A DNA stretch of 64,000 nt from Coriaria nepalensis (Eukaryota > Streptophyta > Magnoliopsida > Cucurbitales > Coriariaceae). Each line of letters opens with the position of its first letter. Position 1 is the stretch's first letter. Position numbers and translations under genes: made by a program. Shown piece after piece: positions 47,395 through 57,525 of the stretch. The stretch covers positions 9,171,001-9,235,000 of the forward strand of contig CP114487.1 of assembly GCA_027186245.1 (NCBI GenBank). The letters are read 5' to 3'. Below the pieces are notes generated by a model. The model did no database searches. It was given only the letters and a program-made list of their open reading frames with translations, and was not told the origin of the DNA.

Positions 47395-48133
47395 TCTAAG
47401 GCTGTGTTTGACGACGATCGAAGCACTGCGCTCCTCAATCTGAGGTTGGTCTTCAAGCTGCATCGTATAATTTACTCTTTTTTATTTTTCTTTTCTGTTT
47501 CCTCGTTTTTTGAGATTCCTTAATCTGTTTTGGTTGGTGAGAAAAATTTAGGGAAGTAAATGGATTAAAAAATTGTTGACTCTTGCGCTCGTAGAGGGAT
47601 GATCGGTTCTTATGATTTTGTATTTTCTGCAAAAACCATTGTCTGTCGCGTATCAGTATTAATCATGTTTCTTGTTTGTCTAAGTTTCTGGCTATTGAAA
47701 TCTAATAATCAATTTGTCTCATATTTGTTCGATAACCTGAACTTTGAATCTATTACTTGGCAAGGTTTACGCATTTCTTTAATTAATTGATTTTGCTCTC
47801 TTCCGAAATCTCCCTGTAGATTTGTCAATATTCCGAGACTTATAATTCCCTCTAGTTGGAAAACTGGGTGGGGGTGAATTTTTTCTTATAATTTGTATAA
47901 CATTGGATCCATTCCTGGATCTTTTCTCCTTATATTACCCAAAAAAGAAAACAAGGATTATGCTTAGTTGATTTAGGAAAATTTTGTCTTCCCTTTTCTG
48001 GAACAGTTTCTCTGAATTCCGGTTTGACACAAGATTGTAGTGTAATTGAACTGTGGAGTGTTGAAATTATTCTGAAAATTGAATTACAGGTTTTTGCAAT
48101 TGGATTGTCTATTTCTAAGCTTTGATTGAAGAA
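47395..48133 (+). other. 5' leader with leader intron of 5-oxoprolinase
   Basis: A likely untranslated exon ends at about 47443 with CTGAG/GTTGGT and a likely acceptor TTACAG ends at 48089, leaving about 44 nt before the ATG. The 640-bp interval is T-rich as introns are. The splice sites are inferred by eye. Confidence 0.5.
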
Positions 48134-51100
48134 ATGGGAAGTGCCAATGAAGACAAACTCAGGTTTTGCATTGATAGAGGAGGCACATTCACTGATGTGT
48201 ATGCTGAAATCCCTGGTCAGTCAGATGGTCGAGTTTTGAAAATTCTATCTGTTGACCCATCGAACTATGATGATGCTCCAATCGAAGGAATTAGGAGGAT
48301 TCTTGAAGAGCATACAGGCCAGAAAATTCCGAGGACTTCAAAGATACCCACAGATAAGATAGAGTGGATAAGGATGGGAACAACTGTGGCAACCAACGCA
48401 CTTTTAGAGAGAAAAGGAGAAAGGATTGCTCTTTGTGTCACTCAAGGCTTCAAGGATTTGCTTCAGATTGGTAACCAGGCCCGCCCCAACATATTTGACC
48501 TCACAGTATCAAAACCGTCCAATCTCTACGAGGAGGTTATAGAGGTTGATGAGCGAGTTGAACTTGTTCTTGACAAGGAGGAAGATGTTCGAGATTCTTC
48601 TGAATCATATGTTAAAGGAGTTTCAGGGGAGCTTATTAGGATTCTGAGGCCTCTCAATGAAGAAACCCTAAAACCTTCACTGAGAAGTTTGCTAGAAAAA
48701 GGCATCAACTGTTTGGCTGTTGTCTTGATGCACTCCTACACTTATCCTGAGCATGAAATAGCAGTCGAAAGGTTGGCTGCTAGTTTAGGCTTCAAGCATG
48801 TTTCCTTATCTTCAGCTTTGACTCCTATGGTTCGAGCTGTTCCTCGAGGTCTCACAGCAAGTGTGGATGCATACCTGACCCCAGTCATCAAGGAGTACTT
48901 ATCTGGGTTTATATCTAGATTTGACGAGTCACTGGGAAAGGTGAATGTTTTGTTCATGCAATCAGATGGTGGGCTTGCACCAGAAAGTAGGTTTTCAGGG
49001 CATAAAGCAGTGCTGTCTGGGCCTGCAGGTGGAGTTGTCGGTTATTCACAGACCCTATTCGGTCTTGAAACGGAGAGACCACTCATCGGGTTTGACATGG
49101 GTGGTACATCTACAGATGTGAGCCGCTATGCTGGAAGTTACGAACAAGTCTTAGAAACCCAGATTGCAGGTGCCATAATTCAAGCTCCTCAGCTTGACAT
49201 AAACACAGTTGCAGCTGGTGGTGGGTCCAAGTTGAAGTTTCAATTTGGGGCTTTCAGGGTGGGACCGGAATCAGTTGGTGCACACCCAGGTCCGGTCTGT
49301 TACAGAAAGGGAGGGGAGTTGGCTGTGACAGATGCAAATTTGATACTGGGATTTGTAATTCCCGATTATTTTCCATCGATATTTGGTCCCAATGAGGATG
49401 AGCCACTAGACATTAAGGCAACAAGAGAAGCATTTGAAAGTCTTGCTACAGAGATAAATTCCTATAGGAAAATCCAGGACCCATCTGCAAAGGCTATGAC
49501 CATAGAGGAGATTGCACTGGGATTTGTGACTGTTGCAAATGAAACAATGTGCCGTCCTATCAGACAATTAACTGAGATGAAGGGCCATGAGACTAAGAAT
49601 CATGCTCTTGCTTGCTTTGGAGGTGCAGGACCACAACATGCTTGTGCCATTGCCAGGTTGTTGGGTATGAAAGAAGTACTCATCCATAGATTCTGCGGGA
49701 TCTTGAGTGCTTATGGAATGGGATTGGCTGATGTTGTTGAAGATTCTCAAGAGCCATTCTCAGCTGTATACACTTCTGAGTCCATCCTAGAGGTCTCTAG
49801 GAGAGAAGCTATTTTGCTGAAGCAAGTAACGCATAGGCTTCAAGGGCAAGGGTTTAGAGAGCAAAACATCAAGACAGAGACCTATCTAAATTTGAGATAT
49901 GAAGGTACAGATACTGCCATCATGGTAAAGAGGCAAGAAACTAAAGATGGATCAGGATGTGATTTTGCATTGGAATTTGTGAATCTGTTCCAGCAGGAAT
50001 ATGGTTTCAAACTGGAGAATAGGAATGTCCTTATATGTGATATAAGAGTCCGTGGTATAGGTGTCACTAATATATTGAAGCCCCATGCCACAGACCCCAC
50101 TTCGGGTACCCCTAAATTCGAAGGCCACTACAAGGTTTACTTTGGAAATGGATGGCATGATACTCCTTTGTTCAAGCTGGAGAATCTAGGTTCTGGAAAT
50201 GTCATATCAGGGCCAGGAATCATCATGAATGGGAATAGCACAGTGATTGTAGAACCCAACTGTAAATCTACTATAACGAAATTTGGAAACATCAAAATCG
50301 AAATCGATTCGTCCCTTACTATTACTGTAAATAAAGTATCTGAAAAGTTTGCAGATGTTGTCCAACTCTCAATCTTCAACCACCGCTTTATGGGTATAGC
50401 TGAACAGATGGGAAGGACCCTACAAAGAACATCCATATCTACAAACATCAAGGAACGGCTAGATTTCTCTTGTGCTCTCTTTGGTCCTGATGGAGGGCTT
50501 GTTGCAAATGCCCCTCATGTTCCTGTCCACCTTGGAGCCATGTCCAGTACTGTTCAATGGCAGATTAAGCATTGGGGTGAAAATTTAAGCGAAGGAGATG
50601 TTTTAGTCACTAATCACCCTTGCTCTGGAGGTAGCCATCTTCCGGACATAACGGTAATTACACCAGTTTTTGACAATGGGAAACTGATATTTTTTGTAGC
50701 AAGTAGAGGCCATCATGCTGAGATTGGGGGTATCACTCCTGGAAGCATGCCCCCATTTTCAAAGTCTATTTGGGAAGAAGGAGCAGCCATTAAAGCATTC
50801 AAGCTAGTGGAAAAGGGATTTTTTCAAGAAGAAGGAATTGTCAAACTCCTCAAATTCCCTACCTCTGATGAAGCATCAGCTTATAATGTGCCTGGAACCC
50901 GTAGAATTCAAGATAATTTATCTGATCTACATGCCCAAGTAGCTGCAAATCAGAGAGGAATCTCTCTCATCAAAGAGCTTATTACACAATATGGCTTGAA
51001 AACCGTTCAGGCTTACATGACTTATGTGCAACTCAATGCGGAAGAAGCAGTAAGGGAAATGCTCAAATCCGTTGCATCTAAAGTTTCTTCTCTCTCACCT

Positions 51101-51955
51101 AATAATCAATCTGGAGAGACAAACTCTGTGACTATAGAAGAAGAGGATTATATGGATGATGGTTCTGTAATTCACTTGAAACTCACAATCAATTCTGATA
51201 AAGGAGAAGCCTTTTTCGATTTCAGTGGGACCAGCCCAGAAGTTTATGGCAACTGGAATGCACCAGAAGCAGTAACAGCAGCAGCTGTAATTTACTGCCT
51301 ACGTTGTTTAGTTGATGTAGATATTCCTCTAAATCAAGGCTGTTTGGCTCCAGTTCAAATCCTAATCCCACCCGGATCATTCCTATCCCCAAGTGATAAA
51401 GCTGCGGTTGTAGGAGGTAATGTTCTCACTTCTCAAAGAATAACGGATGTAGTACTAACTGCATTTCAAGCCTGTGCTTGTTCTCAAGGCTGTATGAATA
51501 ACCTTACTTTCGGGGATGATACGTTTGGATATTACGAAACGATAGGAGGCGGAAGTGGAGCCGGTCCTTGTTGGCACGGGACCAGTGGGGTCCAGTGCCA
51601 TATGACCAATACCCGTATGACGGATCCTGAGATTTTTGAGCAGAGATATCCTGTTCTTTTGCATAGGTTTGGTCTAAGGGAGAATAGTGGAGGAGAAGGG
51701 GTTTACAGAGGAGGGAATGGGCTCGTTAGGGAGATCGAGTTTAAGCGATCTGTTGTGGTGAGTATTCTGTCAGAGAGAAGGGTTCATTCTCCAAGAGGGT
51801 TGAAGGGTGGTAAAAGTGGTGCCAGAGGGGCTAATTTTCTTATAAAGAAGGATAGGCGGAGGATTTATCTTGGCGGTAAAAATACAGTGACTGTTCAGGC
51901 CGGTGAGGTTCTTCAGATTTTAACTCCCGGTGGTGGTGGTTATGGTTCTATTTGA
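48134..51955 (+). CDS. OXP1: 5-oxoprolinase (ATP-hydrolysing)
   Basis: Converts 5-oxoproline to glutamate using ATP, the salvage step for glutathione degradation in plant cytosol. A single uninterrupted coding exon of 1273 aa, near the length of Arabidopsis OXP1 (also intronless). The reading frame extends four codons upstream, but only from a TTG; the first ATG (MGSANEDKLRF) is used. HyuA-type half: DRGGTFTDVYAE (residues 14-25) and GFDMGGTSTDVSRYAG (about 319-334) are the two phosphate-binding loops of the ASKHA fold; CFGGAGPQHACAIARLLGM is also typical. HyuB-type half begins near residue 740 (FNHRFMGIAEQMGRTLQRTS; DFSCALFGPDGGLVANAPHV) and ends with the glycine-rich LTPGGGGYGS. All key blocks are present, so the enzyme looks functional. 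Confidence 0.97.
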   Translation: MGSANEDKLRFCIDRGGTFTDVYAEIPGQSDGRVLKILSVDPSNYDDAPIEGIRRILEEHTGQKIPRTSKIPTDKIEWIRMGTTVATNALLERKGERIALCVTQGFKDLLQIGNQARPNIFDLTVSKPSNLYEEVIEVDERVELVLDKEEDVRDSSESYVKGVSGELIRILRPLNEETLKPSLRSLLEKGINCLAVVLMHSYTYPEHEIAVERLAASLGFKHVSLSSALTPMVRAVPRGLTASVDAYLTPVIKEYLSGFISRFDESLGKVNVLFMQSDGGLAPESRFSGHKAVLSGPAGGVVGYSQTLFGLETERPLIGFDMGGTSTDVSRYAGSYEQVLETQIAGAIIQAPQLDINTVAAGGGSKLKFQFGAFRVGPESVGAHPGPVCYRKGGELAVTDANLILGFVIPDYFPSIFGPNEDEPLDIKATREAFESLATEINSYRKIQDPSAKAMTIEEIALGFVTVANETMCRPIRQLTEMKGHETKNHALACFGGAGPQHACAIARLLGMKEVLIHRFCGILSAYGMGLADVVEDSQEPFSAVYTSESILEVSRREAILLKQVTHRLQGQGFREQNIKTETYLNLRYEGTDTAIMVKRQETKDGSGCDFALEFVNLFQQEYGFKLENRNVLICDIRVRGIGVTNILKPHATDPTSGTPKFEGHYKVYFGNGWHDTPLFKLENLGSGNVISGPGIIMNGNSTVIVEPNCKSTITKFGNIKIEIDSSLTITVNKVSEKFADVVQLSIFNHRFMGIAEQMGRTLQRTSISTNIKERLDFSCALFGPDGGLVANAPHVPVHLGAMSSTVQWQIKHWGENLSEGDVLVTNHPCSGGSHLPDITVITPVFDNGKLIFFVASRGHHAEIGGITPGSMPPFSKSIWEEGAAIKAFKLVEKGFFQEEGIVKLLKFPTSDEASAYNVPGTRRIQDNLSDLHAQVAANQRGISLIKELITQYGLKTVQAYMTYVQLNAEEAVREMLKSVASKVSSLSPNNQSGETNSVTIEEEDYMDDGSVIHLKLTINSDKGEAFFDFSGTSPEVYGNWNAPEAVTAAAVIYCLRCLVDVDIPLNQGCLAPVQILIPPGSFLSPSDKAAVVGGNVLTSQRITDVVLTAFQACACSQGCMNNLTFGDDTFGYYETIGGGSGAGPCWHGTSGVQCHMTNTRMTDPEIFEQRYPVLLHRFGLRENSGGEGVYRGGNGLVREIEFKRSVVVSILSERRVHSPRGLKGGKSGARGANFLIKKDRRRIYLGGKNTVTVQAGEVLQILTPGGGGYGSI

Positions 51956-53111
51956 TTCATGGTGAAGAAGAGGTCCTCGGTTTGGCCGATTTCGATTTGA
52001 GATTGGGTTTTATTTTTACAATTTGTGTTGTAGTATCATGTGATATTAAAGGCAGCTTATGGGCTTTGTCCAAAAAATGGCATTAAATAAGATAATATTT
52101 TCCACAATGACGGTTTTATTCGATTGTTTGGAAATTTATTGAATTAAATTCAGAACTGTCAAACATTGTCTTTACTTGGAAGTTTGTTCGAATTGTCTTT
52201 CTCGATTCTAAAAACCACGTTATGTCAAACATTATTTCTTCTTTCCCTCAAGCGACAGGAAAATTATGTTTAAACTACAGAGTATCTATATTCTAATTTT
52301 AAAGTATTGTGAAGGCTATCAGCACTTTTAAATTATATTATTTAAAAAATAATTAAAATATTATTTAAGGCATAACAAATCTAAAGGGATGAATTTTGTA
52401 ATTTAAGGCATATTAAGGGATAGACATTATGCTGATCCCGTCCCGATTAACAGCCTGTCCCATTCCTGATACTGATACCGGTTCTAAAGGACCAGGAACA
52501 GGACCATTTTGATCCCGTTCTATAAGTTTTTTTTTTTTAATAAACTCACATTTTAATTATATATTGAATTAATTTTACAAATAAAAATTATAAACTTTTA
52601 CTTTTTTTTTTTTTGATGATATTTTAAATAATTAATTAAAAATTTTACTGGAAATCCTGATTCCGTACCGACCTTGTGATACCGGGAATGAAAGTTTCAT
52701 TTTCATTCCCAATACTGGGATCATGACACCGGAATTGGAAACACCCATTTCTAGTATGACAGGAAAATCCCGTACCCCTAGATAATGAGCTAAATTTTTC
52801 CCTAATCACTGGCCTTCATTTTGATACAGAATTTTACGATCCAGACGAGTACTTAAAAATACAACCTGGTTCAGCCCCACCATTAAAAGAGCGTTTGAAT
52901 GGATTGTCATTTCTAGAATATGTAACAGTCCGCAAAATCTTCCAACTCATAACAGGGCAGATGAGATTACGGAATAACCTCGAAATACAATATTGAGCCA
53001 AAGATGGTCCTTCTCTTGGGTCATATTTCATTGTTTCCTTTCGCCCTGAATCCCGGAAATCATTCTGATTAGGCATGTCAGATCTGGTTGGTATGAACCG
53101 TTTAAATATGA
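51956..53111. other. Intergenic between convergent OXP1 and DRG genes
   Basis: It holds both 3' UTRs. A stretch near 52430-52760 is rich in ccgt/gggat/ataccgg motifs on both sides of an AT-rich core and may be an old DNA-transposon remnant, but I could not define its ends. Confidence 0.45.
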
Positions 53112-56100
53112 TTATGTTTTCAAGGGAGCCTTCTTCTCTCTGTCGGCTATTCTGGCAGGTCCTGTTGTATGCGACTTGAATCGGCCCCTTCCTCCCTCTT
53201 CCTTTTCCTGGAGAAATGCCAAAAATGTTCCATTGAGAAAGAATAAATCTAAAAGGGGTAGGAAAGAAAAAAAAAAGACATTCCTGCATGTGAACTTGAC
53301 TTTCAAACAGGAGTGTCATGGGTGTTTTAGTGCCAATCAATACGCCTTTATTGATATATATCCTCTCTCTCTCTCTCTCTCTCTCTCCCAACCAGGATTT
53401 TAAAGAGTTGCTTTGGGAGCAAAGATAAATTCACCTTCAATAAGGCAAGTACGCAACAACTGATGGAAATGGAAGAAAAATATTACCTTAACCTTTTTCT
53501 TTACGATCTGCACCACATCCTCATCATGAAGAACATGACTGAGGCCACAATGTTGGGGGTAGTGTCTTGCGCTTATGCCCCATACTAGCACATATTTGAC
53601 ATCCTTGACCAAACTCCTGTGAATGTGATTACAGAAGTCTTCAACCGTGCAGCCACCTCTATCCTAAAACAATGTTCAAGGGAAAAAAAATAAGATTTAA
53701 AAAAAAAAGAAAAGAAGAGAAGAAATAGCTCTAAGTCCATAAATACAATATTGAACAAAAGGATCTAATGACATACAACAGAAAGAACCACAGGATCGGT
53801 GAAATCAGGCTGTTGCCCTTGAGGCTTGGTATAAACCCTAACAAGCCCCATTGCCTCCCACATCTTTGCAAGTAGTCTGTCGAAGTTAAGCTGTTTAAGC
53901 AACAAGAATAAAAGTTATTTATATACTAACTTTTAATGTTGCTTGAAAGAGTAATATAATGTTGCTCAATTACTCGGGGAAGGAAATAACTGAACCGGAA
54001 ATGAGAGAATATATGATTATAGGGGCCAGAAAAGTGGAGAGAAAAGTGAAAAGAATAACCTGCCTTGAGATTACAGCTAATGACAACTGAATTAGGTTGT
54101 CTGGCTAGTTTGTCTACATCATCAATACCAATAACATCTATCTTGTTGTACACATATATACATTTCATGTATTTACGGTTCCCTTCAATTACATCAATAA
54201 GGTCATCAACTGTGGCATCCTCACGAAATAGCACCTGCAACAAAAATCAGAATAACATGAGTAGGCTTATAAATCTATGCAGTAGATTAGTTAATGCAAC
54301 AGAGGGAACAAAGAATAGCACAAATGTTGCAGAGAGCACATGCTGCAGTTCAACTTTTCTGACCCATAGAAGGTTCAGTAAATTTGTTTCGTGGAAAGAA
54401 TGAAAGAAAAAAAAGAAAGAAAGAAAGAAAAAGATGGATGGGTTAGATGGACATGCTAAGTGTCATCAGCTTAACATTGGGAACCCAGTCTCTATGACCT
54501 TCTATTGCACTAAACTGAATCCAATGAAAATAATAAAAGACTGCACAGAAGAAGAGCCTAAAAACTGATTGCAGCAGAAGTCTGGTAATAATCATGATGG
54601 TTCTAGCACAATTTGGTTTTCCATCGCCATCAAATTTGAAAAAAACAAGCAATTAATCTGTAACTGAAAATTGGGTACCTCTGCATTGTGAATTTTGTAT
54701 TCATGTAGGATTTGATAACATAATTTCTCGTCGACATGAGTTAATGGAATAGTACTATTGAATGATATTCCCCCTGTTTTTTTCTTTTTGAAATATATCT
54801 GCAAACAGAAATAAAACATGTAGCCTACTTAAGCCCCAGATTATTTACTGGTAGACAAGGAAAATACCCAAAAACTAAAAGGGGGGAGAAAAGGAAAATC
54901 CAGTTCAATGAAGCAAGTAGTGGAGAATAATAAAATCAATAAGCACTCATGCATAGAAAAAACTTACTTGAGGGGGTCTCTTGTTTAAACGAAGACCCAC
55001 AGCTTCGAGCTCCTTCGTCAATATTTGCCGATGACCCTCACTCTGAATCATTTAACAAATAACATTTATTATGACAAGGAGATATGAGCTAAAACTATGG
55101 GAAACACACACACACACAGACAAACCCTGCTTTCTTGAATAAGAAAACATAAATCACAGACATAAGAAAATCAGCAGGGTGCCAAAGAACAAAGGATTAG
55201 AGGTTTCCTAGAAATGTGATCAAATTAGAGAAATGCTGAAACTCTAGAAGCGCCTACAAAATATTACAATAGCAGATCATACCCCTCAAACTTTAGTAGC
55301 ACAAACATGCAGCTAAACAAAGTACTTACCTTTGAGGCATCCAAAACCATCAAAACAATGTCTGAAGACTTGGAAACAGCAATAACCTGTCATAAATAGT
55401 CACATCAGCTTTCAAAGTCCACCATCCAGTCATAGTGAGCACAAAACTTATCAATAAGAGTATAAACTATCATGTGAATAGATGGTTAAATAGAATTACA
55501 ACCAACATAGCCATTTATAGATATTTACCTGCCTACCACGACCCTTGCCTTCAGAAGCACCTTCAATAATTCCAGGAAGATCAAGCAACTGAATTTTGGT
55601 ATCATTGTAGTGTATGATCCCAGGAATGCAGGTAAGGGTTGTAAACTCATAAGAGGCAGCTTCTGAATGTGTGCCCGTTAACATTGTTAAGAGAGTTGAT
55701 TTTCCAACACTGCCAAAAGTAATAACAGAATTGAACGGGTTGATTCCTCACCCTCTCATATGTGGTCTTTGATAGGTCATACATGTATGAACCGAAACCT
55801 TGTGCACATTAAAGTTTTCATGTTTGTCTGAAATGGGCTCTTACAGAAATTACACCTCAAGGTATAAACAATTTTGTGGGCTAAAATGGTTTTTGTGTGT
55901 GTAAATGTAAACATATCACAGAGTTCTATCATGTACTGTATTGGCCTACCTTTTCTACTCCAGAATTGCATTTGTTTAACTAAAAAAATTACATAATTCC
56001 CAAAGGAAAAAAGAGACAAACCTTGGAAATCCTATTAGTGCAACACGTCCATGGCCAAATTTTGTAACTTCAAAACCTTCTCCACCTCCACTTGCACCCT

Positions 56101-56702
56101 GATGCATTATTTTTAAGAAAACAATTATAGCGAAATGTCAACACTCGGTCGTTCCATGTTAACTAATGAGCAAAAGGAACATCCAAGGAGAGATTGTCAC
56201 CAAAGCCTGTACAGAGGCAAGCCCCACAACAAGGCCTTTGAAATAACTAACATCAATTATTCAAGTGCTATAAATTTTGGGTGTATAGGCTCGATATATT
56301 TCCCACTGTCATACAATTAGGTGGTATTTATTTTTATTTTTTTCTGTTAAATCTTCACTAAATTATCACTTATCATTAGCTGTTAAGGAAAGAAAAAAAA
56401 AAAAAACAAGATAGTTACATACTTTAGGTGGCTCCAATAACTGGGTTCTCAGCTTTGCAATCTTTGCCTTGAGCTGACCAAGGTGATACTCTGTTTTTTG
56501 GAAAAGAAGACATCAATGTGTAATCCACTAAGTAAAACAACATAAAGAGATAGCTATAACCTAATAATTCAGCTCGCAGGTTTGTAGACAAGGAACTGAT
56601 TGCAGAAATCGAACTTGGAGATGAAATTCAACCTGTTGCCTTATTTTTCTGAGTCCGGGCCATCTCGGCCTCAATTTCTTTAATCTTCTCAATGATCCCC
56701 AT
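53112..56702 (-). CDS. DRG1: Developmentally regulated GTP-binding protein (DRG), plant DRG1 type
   Basis: OBG-type GTPase conserved across eukaryotes and linked to ribosomes/translation; this type is orthologous to animal DRG2. Eleven exons (minus): 56702-56633, 56490-56423, 56098-56022, 55709-55529, 55386-55330, 55042-54968, 54798-54679, 54234-54064, 53890-53777, 53663-53493, 53207-53112; 1200 nt, 399 aa, equal to the Arabidopsis protein's length. N-terminal helix [21 protein letters not shown]1 GFPSVGKST (69-77), G3 DLPG (115-118), G4 NKID (246-249), G5 SCNL (269-272), then a TGS domain (about 288-368) and a basic tail [10 protein letters not shown]. The intron after exon 8 begins GC (AAG/GCAGGT) rather than GT; no nearby GT donor keeps frame. 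Confidence 0.96.
53362..53387. repeat. (CT)n microsatellite in the last DRG intron
   Basis: A CT run on the plus strand (GA on the gene's strand) between the exons ending at 53493 and starting at 53207. Confidence 0.9.
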
Positions 56703-57525
56703 CTTGCTTCAAAAAAGAAGAAAAAAAAATCGTTATACAAATAGCAGAAGCTCCCAATCAAGCTCAGTCGCGTAAAATTTCTAAGTAAAAGACGCAGCGA
56801 ATCAATCCCAGAGATAGAAAAGAGTAGAAAGCTTCCGATTTAGTTACGATTTTTATAGCGATTTGATTTATAGTGTACTAGAAAGAAATAGAAAGAATAA
56901 AAAAATCAGAGATAGAAAATTCGATTGCAATGCAATATTCATGGAGCTACCGAGAGAGAGATAGAGAACTTGCTAAGTAGATAACTCACTGAGTCGCTAA
57001 CAATTCAGGTGCTCAAAGCAGAAGGTGGAAGAATGAAATGGAAAGGGGTGAGGGGGAATGGTGGATCAGTGAGGGAAGCGAGTAGGGCACGGAAACTTAG
57101 AAACAGAGCGGAAGAGTATTTGGGCCATTTTCAAATGGGCTGGAATCAGTAACTGGACCAGCCCATCTATATTACATTAACCAAGTAAGAAGAGTTTTTG
57201 CATGTTACAGTAAGTTAATTAATTATTTATTTATTTAAATCAATTATTTTAACTCTATATAAATTTAATATCATATTATAAAATTAATATATATTATATA
57301 GTTAAAATTAATCGTCAAAAATATCTTCCGGCAAGACTTAGCATTGAGTGGTTACTAAGGATGTGGAGTCATGTTAGAGCTACCAGGTCACATATCATAC
57401 ACAAAATATACAATTATTTTTCTACATTTTCATTTTCATTGCGAGGATAGATTGACAATTTTACCCCCATTTTTCTCCTTTTCAGCTGCGAAAACAGAAA
57501 AGATGCGATATATTTTTTACAAAGG
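56703..57525. other. DRG promoter and 5' leader / TRFL 3' flank
   Basis: The two genes are in head-to-tail order about 820 bp apart. The part up to about 57110 is likely the DRG leader (GA/CT-rich near 56950-57060); the remainder is AT-rich with no gene. A DRG transcription start is not readable. Confidence 0.45.

Noticed and set aside
48122..48133. Upstream extension of the 5-oxoprolinase frame by four codons
   Set aside because: It begins with TTG, not ATG; the ATG at 48134 fits the family's start.
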